Source: CAZSIA01 sp045126355 (GTDB lineage: Bacteria > Bacillota_I > Bacilli_A > Acholeplasmatales > Anaeroplasmataceae). From it: a stretch of DNA of 37,411 nt. The DNA lies in contig JBGVOE010000061.1 in NCBI GenBank assembly GCA_045126355.1, forward strand, positions 1 to 37,411. Reading direction: 5' to 3'. The notes beneath the pieces were generated by a model, which was given only the letters and a program-made list of their open reading frames with translations, ran no database searches and had not been told where the DNA came from. The translations under genes and the position numbers were made by a program. This document shows positions 8,093-16,200 of this stretch, piece by piece. Position 1 is the first letter of the stretch. Each line of letters starts with the position of its first letter.

Positions 8093-9106
8093 TTAAATCT
8101 TTTTACCAACAATTGGAGCAATTAAGCGAAGTTGCCCCATCATCTTGTCAAATTTAGCTGGTTTAAGTGATTGAGCTCCATCACATAAAGCACATTCAGG
8201 ATTATTGTGAACTTCAACAATAATTCCATCAGCGCCACAAGCTAATGCAGCTTTACTCATTGCTTCAACCATACTCCAACGACCAGTTGAATGAGATGGG
8301 TCTACGATTACAGGTAAATGTGATAATTCTTTAACAGCTAATACGGCACTTAAATCTAATGTGTTACGAGTATAAGTTTCATATGTTCTAATACCGCGTT
8401 CACATAAAATAACTTTACTGTTACCACCAGCTAAAATATATTCAGCGGCCATTAACCATTCACTTATTGTGTTACATAATCCACGTTTTAATAAAATTGG
8501 TTTATCAATTTTTCCTAAAGCTTTTAATAATTCGAAGTTTTGCATATTACGTGCACCAACTTGAATAATATCAACTTCCTCAACAAATCTTGGTATTAAA
8601 TCAATTGATGGGATTTCTGTTATAATTGGTAGGCCAGTAACTTTTCTAGCTTCTTTTAATAAATCTAATCCTTCTAAAGCTAACCCTTGGAAAGCATATG
8701 GACTAGTTCTTGGTTTATAAGCTCCACCCCTTAAAATCTTAGCGCCACTTGCTTTAACATCATGTGCAACACTAATAATTTGCTCTTCAGATTCTACTGA
8801 ACAAGGTCCAGCCATAACAGTGAAATTATCTCCACCAATTTTTACTCCACATACATCAATAATAGTTGGTTCTGGATGAGCTTCTAGGCTTGCAAGTTTA
8901 TATGGTACTTGAATTCTTGTAACGTTAGAAACTCCAGGCCAAGAAGAAATTGTAGTTTCATCTACTTTTGATGTATCACCAATAATATTTAAAACTTTAT
9001 GATTTTCGCTATCAACATTTCTAGGTGTTAAACCTAATTCTTCAATCTTAGCACAAAGGTCTAAATATTCTTTATTTGTAATACTATTTTTTAATTTAAT
9101 AATCAT
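8093..9106 (-). CDS. aroF: DAHP synthase, type I-beta with N-terminal regulatory domain
   Basis: Condenses PEP and erythrose-4-phosphate, the entry reaction of the pathway. Core motifs: GPCSVES at 100-106 (metal Cys102), RGGAYKPRTSPY at 126-137, QVGARNMQN, KRG and DPSHSTG. Residues 1-75 form a ferredoxin-like extension of the kind found in Thermotoga maritima DAHP synthase, where it mediates inhibition by Tyr and Phe. Feedback control of this operon's flux is therefore likely at the protein level (inference). ATG 9106 has AGAGGTG eight nucleotides upstream and follows leuS by 13 nt. Gene naming varies (aroF/aroG/aroA in Firmicutes). Confidence 0.93.
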   Translation of the reverse strand: MIIKLKNSITNKEYLDLCAKIEELGLTPRNVDSENHKVLNIIGDTSKVDETTISSWPGVSNVTRIQVPYKLASLEAHPEPTIIDVCGVKIGGDNFTVMAGPCSVESEEQIISVAHDVKASGAKILRGGAYKPRTSPYAFQGLALEGLDLLKEARKVTGLPIITEIPSIDLIPRFVEEVDIIQVGARNMQNFELLKALGKIDKPILLKRGLCNTISEWLMAAEYILAGGNSKVILCERGIRTYETYTRNTLDLSAVLAVKELSHLPVIVDPSHSTGRWSMVEAMSKAALACGADGIIVEVHNNPECALCDGAQSLKPAKFDKMMGQLRLIAPIVGKKI

Positions 9107-9119
9107 TTAAAACACCTCT

Positions 9120-11510
9120 TTATCGTGCAACAATGTTTACTAATTTCTTAGGTACTACAACTACTTTTAATACAGTTAATCCTTCTAAGTGAGCTTTGAT
9201 TTTTTCGCTTTCTAAAGCAACTTTTTCAATCTCAGCATTAGTTGAGCTTGTAGCCACTTCAATTCTATCTCTTAATTTACCATTAACTTGTACTACTAAT
9301 GTATAAGTATCAGCTAATAATTTTGCTTCATCATATTTTGGCCACTCTGCATATGTAATACTTTCTTTCTCATTTAAAATAGTTTCCCAGATTTCTTCAG
9401 TTACAAATGGACAAATAGGGTTTAACATCTTAATAAAGTTTTTAGCCATATATAATGGAAATACTTCTTCTTTATAAACCGCATTAACAAAAATCATCAT
9501 TTGTGAAATAGCTGTATTGAAGTTTAATTTTTCATAATCTTCTGTAATTTTCTTAACTGTTTGATGATAAACTTGTACTAAGTTTGGATTTTCAACATCA
9601 CTAATACGTTTTTCATCAGCATATAATCTATATACTCTATCTAAGAACTTTCTAGTTCCTTCGATATTTTTAGAATTCCATGGTTTAGCATCTTGTAAAG
9701 GTCCCATAAACATTTCATACATACGCAATGTATCCGCACCAAATTCTTCAACGATTTCATTTGGATTAATTACATTCCCACGGCTCTTACTCATCTTTTC
9801 ACCATTTTCACCTAAAATCATTCCTTGGTGACATAATTTTTTAAATGGTTCTTTTGTAGGAACATATCCTTTATCGAATAAATATTGATTCCAGAATCTT
9901 GAATATAATAAATGTCCGACAGCATGTTCAGAACCACCAATATATAAGTCTACTGGCATCCAATGTTTTAATAATTCATAGTTTGCAAATTCCTTATCAT
10001 TATGTGGGTCAATATAACGTAAGAAATACCAACTAGATCCAGCTGACCCTGGCATTGTATTTACTTCTCTTGTAGCTTTTTGACCATTTACGATAATATT
10101 TTTCCACTCAGTTGCGTTATCTAAAGGAGCATTACCATTTTTACCTTTATAATCAGTTAACTCTGGTAATGTTACAGGTAAATCAGTTAAAGCGATTGGA
10201 GTTCCATCTTCTAAATAAGCAATTGGAACTGGTTCACCCCAATATCTTTGTCTAGCAAAAATCCATTCTCTTAAACGGTAGTTAGTAGTTTTCTTACCAA
10301 TTTTATTATCTTCTAACCATTTAGCCATTACTTCGATAGCATCAGCTTTATTCATTCCATCTAAGAATCCTGAATTAATATGTAAGCCATCTCCTGTATG
10401 AGCTTCAACAGTGATATCTCCACCTTCTAACACTTGAATGATTTCAATACCATGTTTTTTAGCAAATGCATAATCTCTTTCATCATGAGCAGGAACTGCC
10501 ATAATAGCACCTGTTCCATAAGAAACTAATACATAGTCAGCAACATAAATTGGAATTTGTTTTCCATTTACTGGGTTAATTGCATAAGCTCCAGTGAAAA
10601 TACCAGTCTTTTCTTTTGAACCATCTGTTCTTTCCATATCGCTTTTTCTAGCACATTCAGCAATATAGTTGTCGATAGCTTCTTTTTGTTCAGTAGTAAC
10701 GATATCTTTAACGATTGCATGTTCTGGTGATAATACGCAGAATGTAGCACCAAATAAAGTATCACATCTAGTTGTAAATACTGTAAATGATAAATCACTA
10801 CCCGCTACTTTAAAATCAACATAAGCACCTAAGCTTTTTCCAATCCAGTTTCTTTGCATTTCTTTTGTTGATTCAGGCCAATCTAATTCATCTAAGCTTT
10901 CTAATAATTTTTCTGCATAAGCTGGAATATCCATTACCCATTGTTTCATATTTTTCTTAACAACAGGGAATCCTCCACGTTCAGAAAGACCATTAATAAT
11001 TTCATCATTTGCAAGTACTGTACCTAACTCTTCACACCAGTTTACAGGCATATCAACTTGTCTTGCTAAACCGTCTTTAAATAACTCTAAAAAGATCCAT
11101 TGAGTCCACTTATAAAATGATGGATCACAAGTTGAAATTTGACGGTCCCAATCATATGAGAAGCCTAACATTTTAAGTTGTGATGTGAAAGTCTCAATAT
11201 TTTTTTCAGTAAATCCTCCAGGGTGATTTCCTGTATTGATTGCGTATTGTTCTGCAGGTAGTCCAAAAGAGTCAAACCCCATTGGATGTAAGACATTATA
11301 CCCTTGCATTCTTTTCATACGACAAATAATATCAGAAGCAGTATAGCCTTCTGGATGACCAACATGTAACCCGTGTCCTGAAGGATATGGGAACATGTCT
11401 AAAGCGTAAAATTTTGGTTTAGAAAAATCAGAAGTATCTGTTTTAAATGTTTTATTTTCTTCCCAATATTTTAACCATTTTTCTTCTATAATTTTATGAT
11501 TAAATTCCAT
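9120..11510 (-). CDS. leuS: Leucyl-tRNA synthetase
   Basis: Class I aminoacyl-tRNA synthetase charging tRNA-Leu. The HIGH-type motif is HVGH at 49-52 and the KMSKS loop is at 572-576. The CP1 editing domain lies between them, and the C-terminal tRNA-binding region ends in VVVPKKLVNIVAR. 796 aa from ATG 11510, close to the bacterial norm. I chose this ATG over the one at 11519 because GGAG is 9 nt upstream of the former and abuts the latter. It heads the aromatic operon. The predicted leader is only about 26 nt, too short for a T-box. Confidence 0.97.
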   Translation of the reverse strand: MEFNHKIIEEKWLKYWEENKTFKTDTSDFSKPKFYALDMFPYPSGHGLHVGHPEGYTASDIICRMKRMQGYNVLHPMGFDSFGLPAEQYAINTGNHPGGFTEKNIETFTSQLKMLGFSYDWDRQISTCDPSFYKWTQWIFLELFKDGLARQVDMPVNWCEELGTVLANDEIINGLSERGGFPVVKKNMKQWVMDIPAYAEKLLESLDELDWPESTKEMQRNWIGKSLGAYVDFKVAGSDLSFTVFTTRCDTLFGATFCVLSPEHAIVKDIVTTEQKEAIDNYIAECARKSDMERTDGSKEKTGIFTGAYAINPVNGKQIPIYVADYVLVSYGTGAIMAVPAHDERDYAFAKKHGIEIIQVLEGGDITVEAHTGDGLHINSGFLDGMNKADAIEVMAKWLEDNKIGKKTTNYRLREWIFARQRYWGEPVPIAYLEDGTPIALTDLPVTLPELTDYKGKNGNAPLDNATEWKNIIVNGQKATREVNTMPGSAGSSWYFLRYIDPHNDKEFANYELLKHWMPVDLYIGGSEHAVGHLLYSRFWNQYLFDKGYVPTKEPFKKLCHQGMILGENGEKMSKSRGNVINPNEIVEEFGADTLRMYEMFMGPLQDAKPWNSKNIEGTRKFLDRVYRLYADEKRISDVENPNLVQVYHQTVKKITEDYEKLNFNTAISQMMIFVNAVYKEEVFPLYMAKNFIKMLNPICPFVTEEIWETILNEKESITYAEWPKYDEAKLLADTYTLVVQVNGKLRDRIEVATSSTNAEIEKVALESEKIKAHLEGLTVLKVVVVPKKLVNIVAR

Positions 11511-11543
11511 ATAGTTCATCTCCTATTTAATACTATCTTTAAT

Positions 11544-11572
11544 ATTTTACCAAAATATTAATAAAAACTCAA
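11544..11572 (-). promoter_or_regulatory. Sigma-A promoter of the leuS-aro operon
   Basis: Minus-strand TTGAGT (11567-11572), 17-nt spacer, TAAAAT (11544-11549), with TGG immediately before the -10 (extended -10). The predicted start is about 11537, leaving a leader of some 26 nt to the leuS ATG. Confidence 0.8.
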
Positions 11573-11600
11573 CTTCTTTTTATAAAAATAAATTGATAGC

Positions 11601-11630
11601 AAAAATAAAAACGGCTAGATTAAGCCGTTT
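11601..11630 (-). terminator. Intrinsic terminator after rlmH
   Basis: AACGGCT/AGCCGTT arms (11610-11616 with 11623-11629, 6-nt loop) followed on the minus strand by TTTTTATTTTT. The upper arm overlaps the rlmH stop codon. It isolates walJ-rlmH from leuS. Confidence 0.88.
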
Positions 11631-12096
11631 ATTTGTGATATGTTTCGTTATTTAAAATTTTAAATGAACGATAAATTTGTTCAAGTAACATACCCTTGGC
11701 TAGTTGATGAGGAAAGGTCATTTTAGAAAAAGATAACATATAATTTGCTCTTTTTTTAACATCTTCACTTACCCCAAAAGACCCACCAATAATAAATGCA
11801 ATTTTGCTAGAATGATATGTTGAAATCTCATCTAATTTCTTACTTAAAGAGATACTATCAAGCATTTGTCCTCTAAGGTCTAAAAGTATAACATAAAAGC
11901 CTTCTTTAATACTTAAAAGAATTCTTTCTCCTTCTGTTTCTTTAACAACATTTTCATTGATTTTATTTGATTCATCCTTAAGTTCAATTAATTCAATTTT
12001 AGCATATTTTGATATACGTTTTTTATAATCAGCAATTAATTCTTGAAGGTATTTTTCCTTTACATTTCCAACACTAATAACATTAATTTCTATCAT
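11629..12096 (-). CDS. rlmH: 23S rRNA pseudouridine-1915 N3-methyltransferase
   Basis: SPOUT-family methyltransferase that modifies m3-pseudouridine 1915 in helix 69 of 23S rRNA using SAM. 155 aa, the typical size. The knotted SAM site FIIGGSFG is at 101-108, and the C-terminal signature LLEQIYRSFKI ends in YHK. The ATG overlaps the walJ stop as ATGA, indicating coupled translation. In B. subtilis the homologue (ydyA/yydA) also lies near walJ (yycJ), so the pairing is conserved. Confidence 0.95.
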   Translation of the reverse strand: MIEINVISVGNVKEKYLQELIADYKKRISKYAKIELIELKDESNKINENVVKETEGERILLSIKEGFYVILLDLRGQMLDSISLSKKLDEISTYHSSKIAFIIGGSFGVSEDVKKRANYMLSFSKMTFPHQLAKGMLLEQIYRSFKILNNETYHK

Positions 12097-12890
12097 ATTT
12101 CATACACTCCAGTAACACCATTTCTACTTGCAAAAATAAACTCAATTTCATCACAATTTACCCCTACTTCTTCATAGACTTTTTTGTGTTCATTGATGAT
12201 TAATTTTGGTATATGATAATAGTTACAATCATCACTAATATGTGCAAAAACAACTTGTTTTGTATTAGGTCCATAAAGCTTAGCTAATAACACAGCACTA
12301 GCTATATTTGACATATGACCATAATCACCATCAATTCGTTTTTTTAAATCAAATGGCCTAGAACTTGACCATAATAATTCCACATCGTAATTTGATTCCA
12401 TAACATATAAATTAGCATCTTTTAATAAAGGAAAATATTTTTGATCAACATAACCAGTATCTGTAATATAAACAACTTTTTTATCTAATTGTTCTATTAC
12501 ATAGCCAACCGGCTCTTTCGCATCGTGATGAGTAGCTATTACAGTGATTTTACAATCATCAATTAATATTTCATCACCACTTTGAATGAATATAATATTA
12601 TTTTCAGCTACTATTGCTTTTGTTTCACTATTTAATCCTTCATAAGTTCCACGAGTTAAGTAGCAATTTAATTGTTTTCTTTTTAACAATACTTTTAAAC
12701 CACTCACATGGTCAATATGTTCGTGTGTAATAAAAATAGACGATAGATTATGTATGTCATTATTTGTTTCTTCCATTCTTGCATAAAGCATCTTGAAAGA
12801 TAACCCATCATCTATTAAAAAACTTTCATTAGTAGTCTTAATGCAAGTTGCATTTCCATTAGAACCACTAGCTAATACCGATACTCTCAT
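12093..12890 (-). CDS. walJ: WalJ/YycJ-type metallo-beta-lactamase-fold hydrolase
   Basis: 265 aa. The MBL metal motif THEHIDH supplies His56, His58, Asp60 and His61; further ligands are in ATHHDAKEPVG, TDTGYVD and FAHIS. The N-terminal SVLASGSNGN is characteristic of YycJ/WalJ. The family is linked to the WalRK cell-wall operon and to 5'-3' exonuclease activity on DNA. Here the gene is not beside walRK but forms a bicistron with rlmH. The upstream GGTGA serves as ribosome binding site, and the predicted leader is only about 10 nt. Confidence 0.88.
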   Translation of the reverse strand: MRVSVLASGSNGNATCIKTTNESFLIDDGLSFKMLYARMEETNNDIHNLSSIFITHEHIDHVSGLKVLLKRKQLNCYLTRGTYEGLNSETKAIVAENNIIFIQSGDEILIDDCKITVIATHHDAKEPVGYVIEQLDKKVVYITDTGYVDQKYFPLLKDANLYVMESNYDVELLWSSSRPFDLKKRIDGDYGHMSNIASAVLLAKLYGPNTKQVVFAHISDDCNYYHIPKLIINEHKKVYEEVGVNCDEIEFIFASRNGVTGVYEI

Positions 12891-12907
12891 AAAAATTCAC
12901 CGCGTAT

Positions 12908-12936
12908 ATTCTAGCAAAAAAAATTAGAGTTAGCAA
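12908..12936 (-). promoter_or_regulatory. Sigma-A promoter of walJ-rlmH
   Basis: Minus-strand TTGCTA (12931-12936), 17-nt spacer, TAGAAT (12908-12913) with TGC before it (extended -10). The -35 and most of the spacer lie inside the terminator of the upstream yjcZ-like gene. Confidence 0.7.
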
Positions 12937-12949
12937 CAAAACTAACTCA
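12914..12949 (-). terminator. Intrinsic terminator of the yjcZ-like gene
   Basis: GAGTTAG/CTAACTC arms (12927-12933 with 12942-12948, 8-nt loop) followed on the minus strand by TAATTTTTTTT. It overlaps the walJ promoter. Confidence 0.8.
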
Positions 12950-12957
12950 ACCTTATG

Positions 12958-13062
12958 TTAACTTAACCAAGAAGCACCGATAATTACTAAAAGAATAAAT
13001 AATACTAAAATTAATGCATATCCAGAATTACAACCATTGTTAGTACAGCAATTTTGTGACAT
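12958..13062 (-). CDS. YjcZ-family small hydrophobic protein
   Basis: A 34-codon gene. The product starts MSQNCCTNNGCNSGY and continues into one membrane helix (ALILVLFILLVIIGASWLS, residues 16-34). The Cys/Asn/Gly-rich head and the ALILVLFILLVIIG helix match the YjcZ family of small sporulation-associated membrane proteins (TIGR01732 type). A perfect GGAGGG lies 6-11 nt before the ATG (13060-13062), and its own intrinsic terminator follows, so it is a real monocistronic unit. A sigma-K-like arrangement (AC, 16 nt, AATAATATA) lies upstream at about 13095-13122, but this motif is too short to trust. Confidence 0.85.
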   Translation of the reverse strand: MSQNCCTNNGCNSGYALILVLFILLVIIGASWLS

Positions 13063-13231
13063 AGTTTTCCCTCCAATCTAATCTACTTTATATTATTCTT
13101 TTTCAAAAATTATGTACCTTTGTATAGCCCAAGTATCACTAAAATGGTCAATTATAAGAGAAATTTTGGCAAATATATATATACTATATATAATTTTTTA
13201 TTTTTTTCTCAGTGGAAATTGCATTTTTTTG

Positions 13232-13260
13232 TTGCATTACAATTATAAAAATGATATTAT
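13232..13260 (+). promoter_or_regulatory. Sigma-A promoter of the lipoprotein operon
   Basis: TTGCAT (13232-13237), 17-nt spacer, TATTAT (13255-13260) with TGA before the -10. The predicted start is near 13267, giving a leader of about 40 nt with AAGGAG at 13295-13300. The AT-rich stretch 13063-13231 upstream holds no gene that I can support. Confidence 0.75.
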
Positions 13261-13308
13261 ATTAAATGCTATGATTATTATTTTATTATATACAAAGGAG
13301 ATATATTT

Positions 13309-16200
13309 ATGAGTAAGAAACCTATCTTATCTAAGCATCCTAAAAAGCTAATAGCTCTTATCTTAGCGTGCTTAATCACAATAACTCTAACTGGTTGTGA
13401 TTCAAACAGAAAGCCTACTGGCGACTTAGATTTAAGCGCAGTATATGCTTCTAACGGAAACCACTCTGTTACAGTTGGAGATGTTTACAACAAACTTAGA
13501 TATAATGCCGTAAGTTATGTTGAAAATGCTGTTTATAACTTCTTATACGAAGAAGAAATCGAAACAGTAAAAACAGATTTAGCTTCAAGTGATTCTAAAT
13601 ACAGAGAAAAACTTGAACATGAAATTCTACATGACATTTATGATGTTCACGAAGAAGATGAAATCGAAGACTTAACTCAAAAAGAAATCAATACAAAAAT
13701 CGCTACTTATGTAGATGAAATGTATCAAAAAGGTTATGTCATTACTGCTGAAGACATTAAAGCTAAAAACTATACTGCTGTTGAAGCTAACTACTATTTA
13801 GAAGTTGCTAAATATGTTGCTGCTTACAACAAATTAGCTGAAGAATTCTCAGTAAAAGACGGTGTTATCGATTTTGGTGAAATCACTGATGATAGTTATT
13901 TCACAAAAGATGAAGTAGTACACTGGTACGAACAAGAACACAAAAACACTGGTGATGTTACTGCAATCTTAATTCGTTTCATCAATAGTACTGAAGTTAA
14001 TAACGTATTAAAGAAATTTGGTTTAAAATCATCTGGTGGTAAATGGTATCAAATTAAATTAGATGAATCAAAAGTAAACGAATGGAATACTAAAAACGGT
14101 TATGAAGAATACTATGATGATTACAAAATTGACTTAACAGGTGAAACAGGTATCGTATCAATCGATGAATTCGGTAACGGAAATGCAACTGTATTAAAAG
14201 TATTTGCTGAAATCTACAATTACGTTTACACTTACCGTAACCCAATCGAATTCGAAACAGTAAATGTACATCCTGATTACGCTTCATATGATCACTTAAA
14301 ATATTATGGTCGTATTAGAAGTATTCTTGAAAAAGACCGTGAAACTTCAGCAAAAGACAATACTGAATATGAAACTTTATTAGAAGTATTAGCTCAATAC
14401 GAAAAAGACAACAATGAAACAATTGTAATGAGTAAAGAAAAATTAGATAAATATTCTACTTCTTTAACAAGCTACTTATACACAAGCTTAGCTACTGAAG
14501 CTAAAGAAGAAGGTAAGAGCTTCACTCAATACATTACAACTGGTAAATCATTTGGTAACTACTACTACTTACTATACAAAATTGATCAAGTAGAAGATAA
14601 AGTTTTATATGAAGAAGTTGAAAATGAAGATGATAAAAAAGAAATCAACTTCACTGATACTGCATTCTTAAATGAAGTTTTAAATGAAATGTTTGAAAAT
14701 GAATTAAGCGATACTTATATCGAAAAACAATTTACTGAACGTGTTAAAGAAGCTAAATTAAAAATCTATGATTCGATCGTAGAATCTCAATTTATGTACA
14801 CTTCTTCTAGCGCTTTAATTGACTCATATGAAAAAAATAAGAAACAAAATAATAATGTAATAGCTGAAGTAACATATAAAGATAATACAAAATCAATTAG
14901 TGTTAGCGATGTATTTAGCTACTTAGAACCATTACATGGTACTCAAATTGCTGCTAACTTATTATTCCAAGAATACATCAAAACAACTGATTATTATAAA
15001 GATTTAGCTGATGACTATGATAACTATGTTGAAACAGTAAAATTAATGTTATACTATTTCGCAAATGATTATTATGCACAAAGCGGATATCCTTCATCAA
15101 TTGGTAAATACAATTTCATGATGTTATATTATGGAACTGCAAATGTTGATGAAGTTGTAAAAGATTTCTTAATGGTATCAGATGCAACTAACAAGTTCTA
15201 TAACGACTTTGCAAAAGATAACAACGAATTCTATACAAGCTTATTAGATTACTCAACTAAAACTTATAATGACTTCTACTCTTTAACTGTATCTGGTTTA
15301 ACAGTATATGTTGATAGAGATGAAGACGGTTTAGCTGATGAAATCACTGATTCAACTGTATTAGCAAAAGCAAACGAATTATTAGAAGTTGCTTATGATT
15401 ATGTTACAAATTCAAATGCTGCATATAGCACTGCTTTAAATAATGTTGTTTCTGCTTTCAATAGTTCTTCAAGAATTGAAAGTACAAACCCTACTTCTCC
15501 TGAATACGATTGGGCAGCTTACCGTAGCTTAGGTCTTCATATCGAAGTATCTTCATTCGGTACATTCACTGATACAACTGCTACTAAGGAAGAAGCAATT
15601 AAAGATAGAGTTGCTAACTTATATGATGTAGTTGTTGATAGTAAATTAGGTTTCACTTCTGCTTACTTAGATAACGAAACAGTAGAAACTTCTGACAACA
15701 AATTAACTAAATTATTAGTAACTGCTGGTGCTCTTCCAACTTCTGCTAAATATGAAACAGAAAACGAAGATGAAAGCAAATTATATGAAAGCATCAACGT
15801 TATTATTAATGATAAGAAAGAAACAATTAACTTAACTTATACAACTGATGAAATCACATTAGAACAAGTTAAAGTTTATGTTGCTGAACACTTATTATTA
15901 GGTGATGTATACTCATTACCTGCATCTACAATTGCTGCATTAGACGCATACTTATTACCACTTATCAACAAATATACTGGTTCTGCAAGTCAAATGACTC
16001 TTACAAATAACGCTTTAGGAACTATTACATTTAGTTATAATGGTGAATTATCTGATTCATTCAATGAAGCATTTGCAAAAGATTATTCAAGATCAACATT
16101 CTACAGTAAATACATCTCAATCCTTCAAAACAATGAAGACAACTACGAAGAAGTATATACTGGTTGGTGGAACAATATGTATAAAGGAGGATCTAACTAA
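13309..16200 (+). CDS. Large PrsA/SurA-like lipoprotein, paralogue 1
   Basis: 963 aa. A lipoprotein signal ends in LTGC (lipid-modified Cys30), then YASNGNHSVTVGDVYNKLRY, like the N-terminal part of PrsA/SurA foldases (a short strand followed by helices). The body appears to hold two rounds of this helical/parvulin-like layout. A conserved block FxNDxYAxSGxPxSxGK is at 584-600, a DxDxDGxxDE calcium-type loop at 669-678 and GWW at 952-954; all three recur in the downstream paralogue. The parvulin-like strand before the loop (YSLTVSGLTVYV) lacks the usual His, so isomerase activity is doubtful. C-ending codons such as TTC, TAC and AAC are frequent compared with neighbours, suggesting high expression. 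Likely role: folding or quality control of secreted proteins outside the membrane (inference). Confidence 0.7.
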   Translation: MSKKPILSKHPKKLIALILACLITITLTGCDSNRKPTGDLDLSAVYASNGNHSVTVGDVYNKLRYNAVSYVENAVYNFLYEEEIETVKTDLASSDSKYREKLEHEILHDIYDVHEEDEIEDLTQKEINTKIATYVDEMYQKGYVITAEDIKAKNYTAVEANYYLEVAKYVAAYNKLAEEFSVKDGVIDFGEITDDSYFTKDEVVHWYEQEHKNTGDVTAILIRFINSTEVNNVLKKFGLKSSGGKWYQIKLDESKVNEWNTKNGYEEYYDDYKIDLTGETGIVSIDEFGNGNATVLKVFAEIYNYVYTYRNPIEFETVNVHPDYASYDHLKYYGRIRSILEKDRETSAKDNTEYETLLEVLAQYEKDNNETIVMSKEKLDKYSTSLTSYLYTSLATEAKEEGKSFTQYITTGKSFGNYYYLLYKIDQVEDKVLYEEVENEDDKKEINFTDTAFLNEVLNEMFENELSDTYIEKQFTERVKEAKLKIYDSIVESQFMYTSSSALIDSYEKNKKQNNNVIAEVTYKDNTKSISVSDVFSYLEPLHGTQIAANLLFQEYIKTTDYYKDLADDYDNYVETVKLMLYYFANDYYAQSGYPSSIGKYNFMMLYYGTANVDEVVKDFLMVSDATNKFYNDFAKDNNEFYTSLLDYSTKTYNDFYSLTVSGLTVYVDRDEDGLADEITDSTVLAKANELLEVAYDYVTNSNAAYSTALNNVVSAFNSSSRIESTNPTSPEYDWAAYRSLGLHIEVSSFGTFTDTTATKEEAIKDRVANLYDVVVDSKLGFTSAYLDNETVETSDNKLTKLLVTAGALPTSAKYETENEDESKLYESINVIINDKKETINLTYTTDEITLEQVKVYVAEHLLLGDVYSLPASTIAALDAYLLPLINKYTGSASQMTLTNNALGTITFSYNGELSDSFNEAFAKDYSRSTFYSKYISILQNNEDNYEEVYTGWWNNMYKGGSN

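Noticed and set aside
11520..11600. T-box or leader attenuator upstream of leuS
   Set aside because: The predicted transcription start leaves only about 26 nt before the ATG, and no T-box sequence or antiterminator stem is visible; the only hairpin belongs to rlmH.
13112..13312. 66-codon open frame on the plus strand before the lipoprotein operon
   Set aside because: It runs through the promoter and ribosome binding site of the next gene, has no ribosome binding site of its own, and its hydrophobic composition follows from AT-rich spacer DNA.
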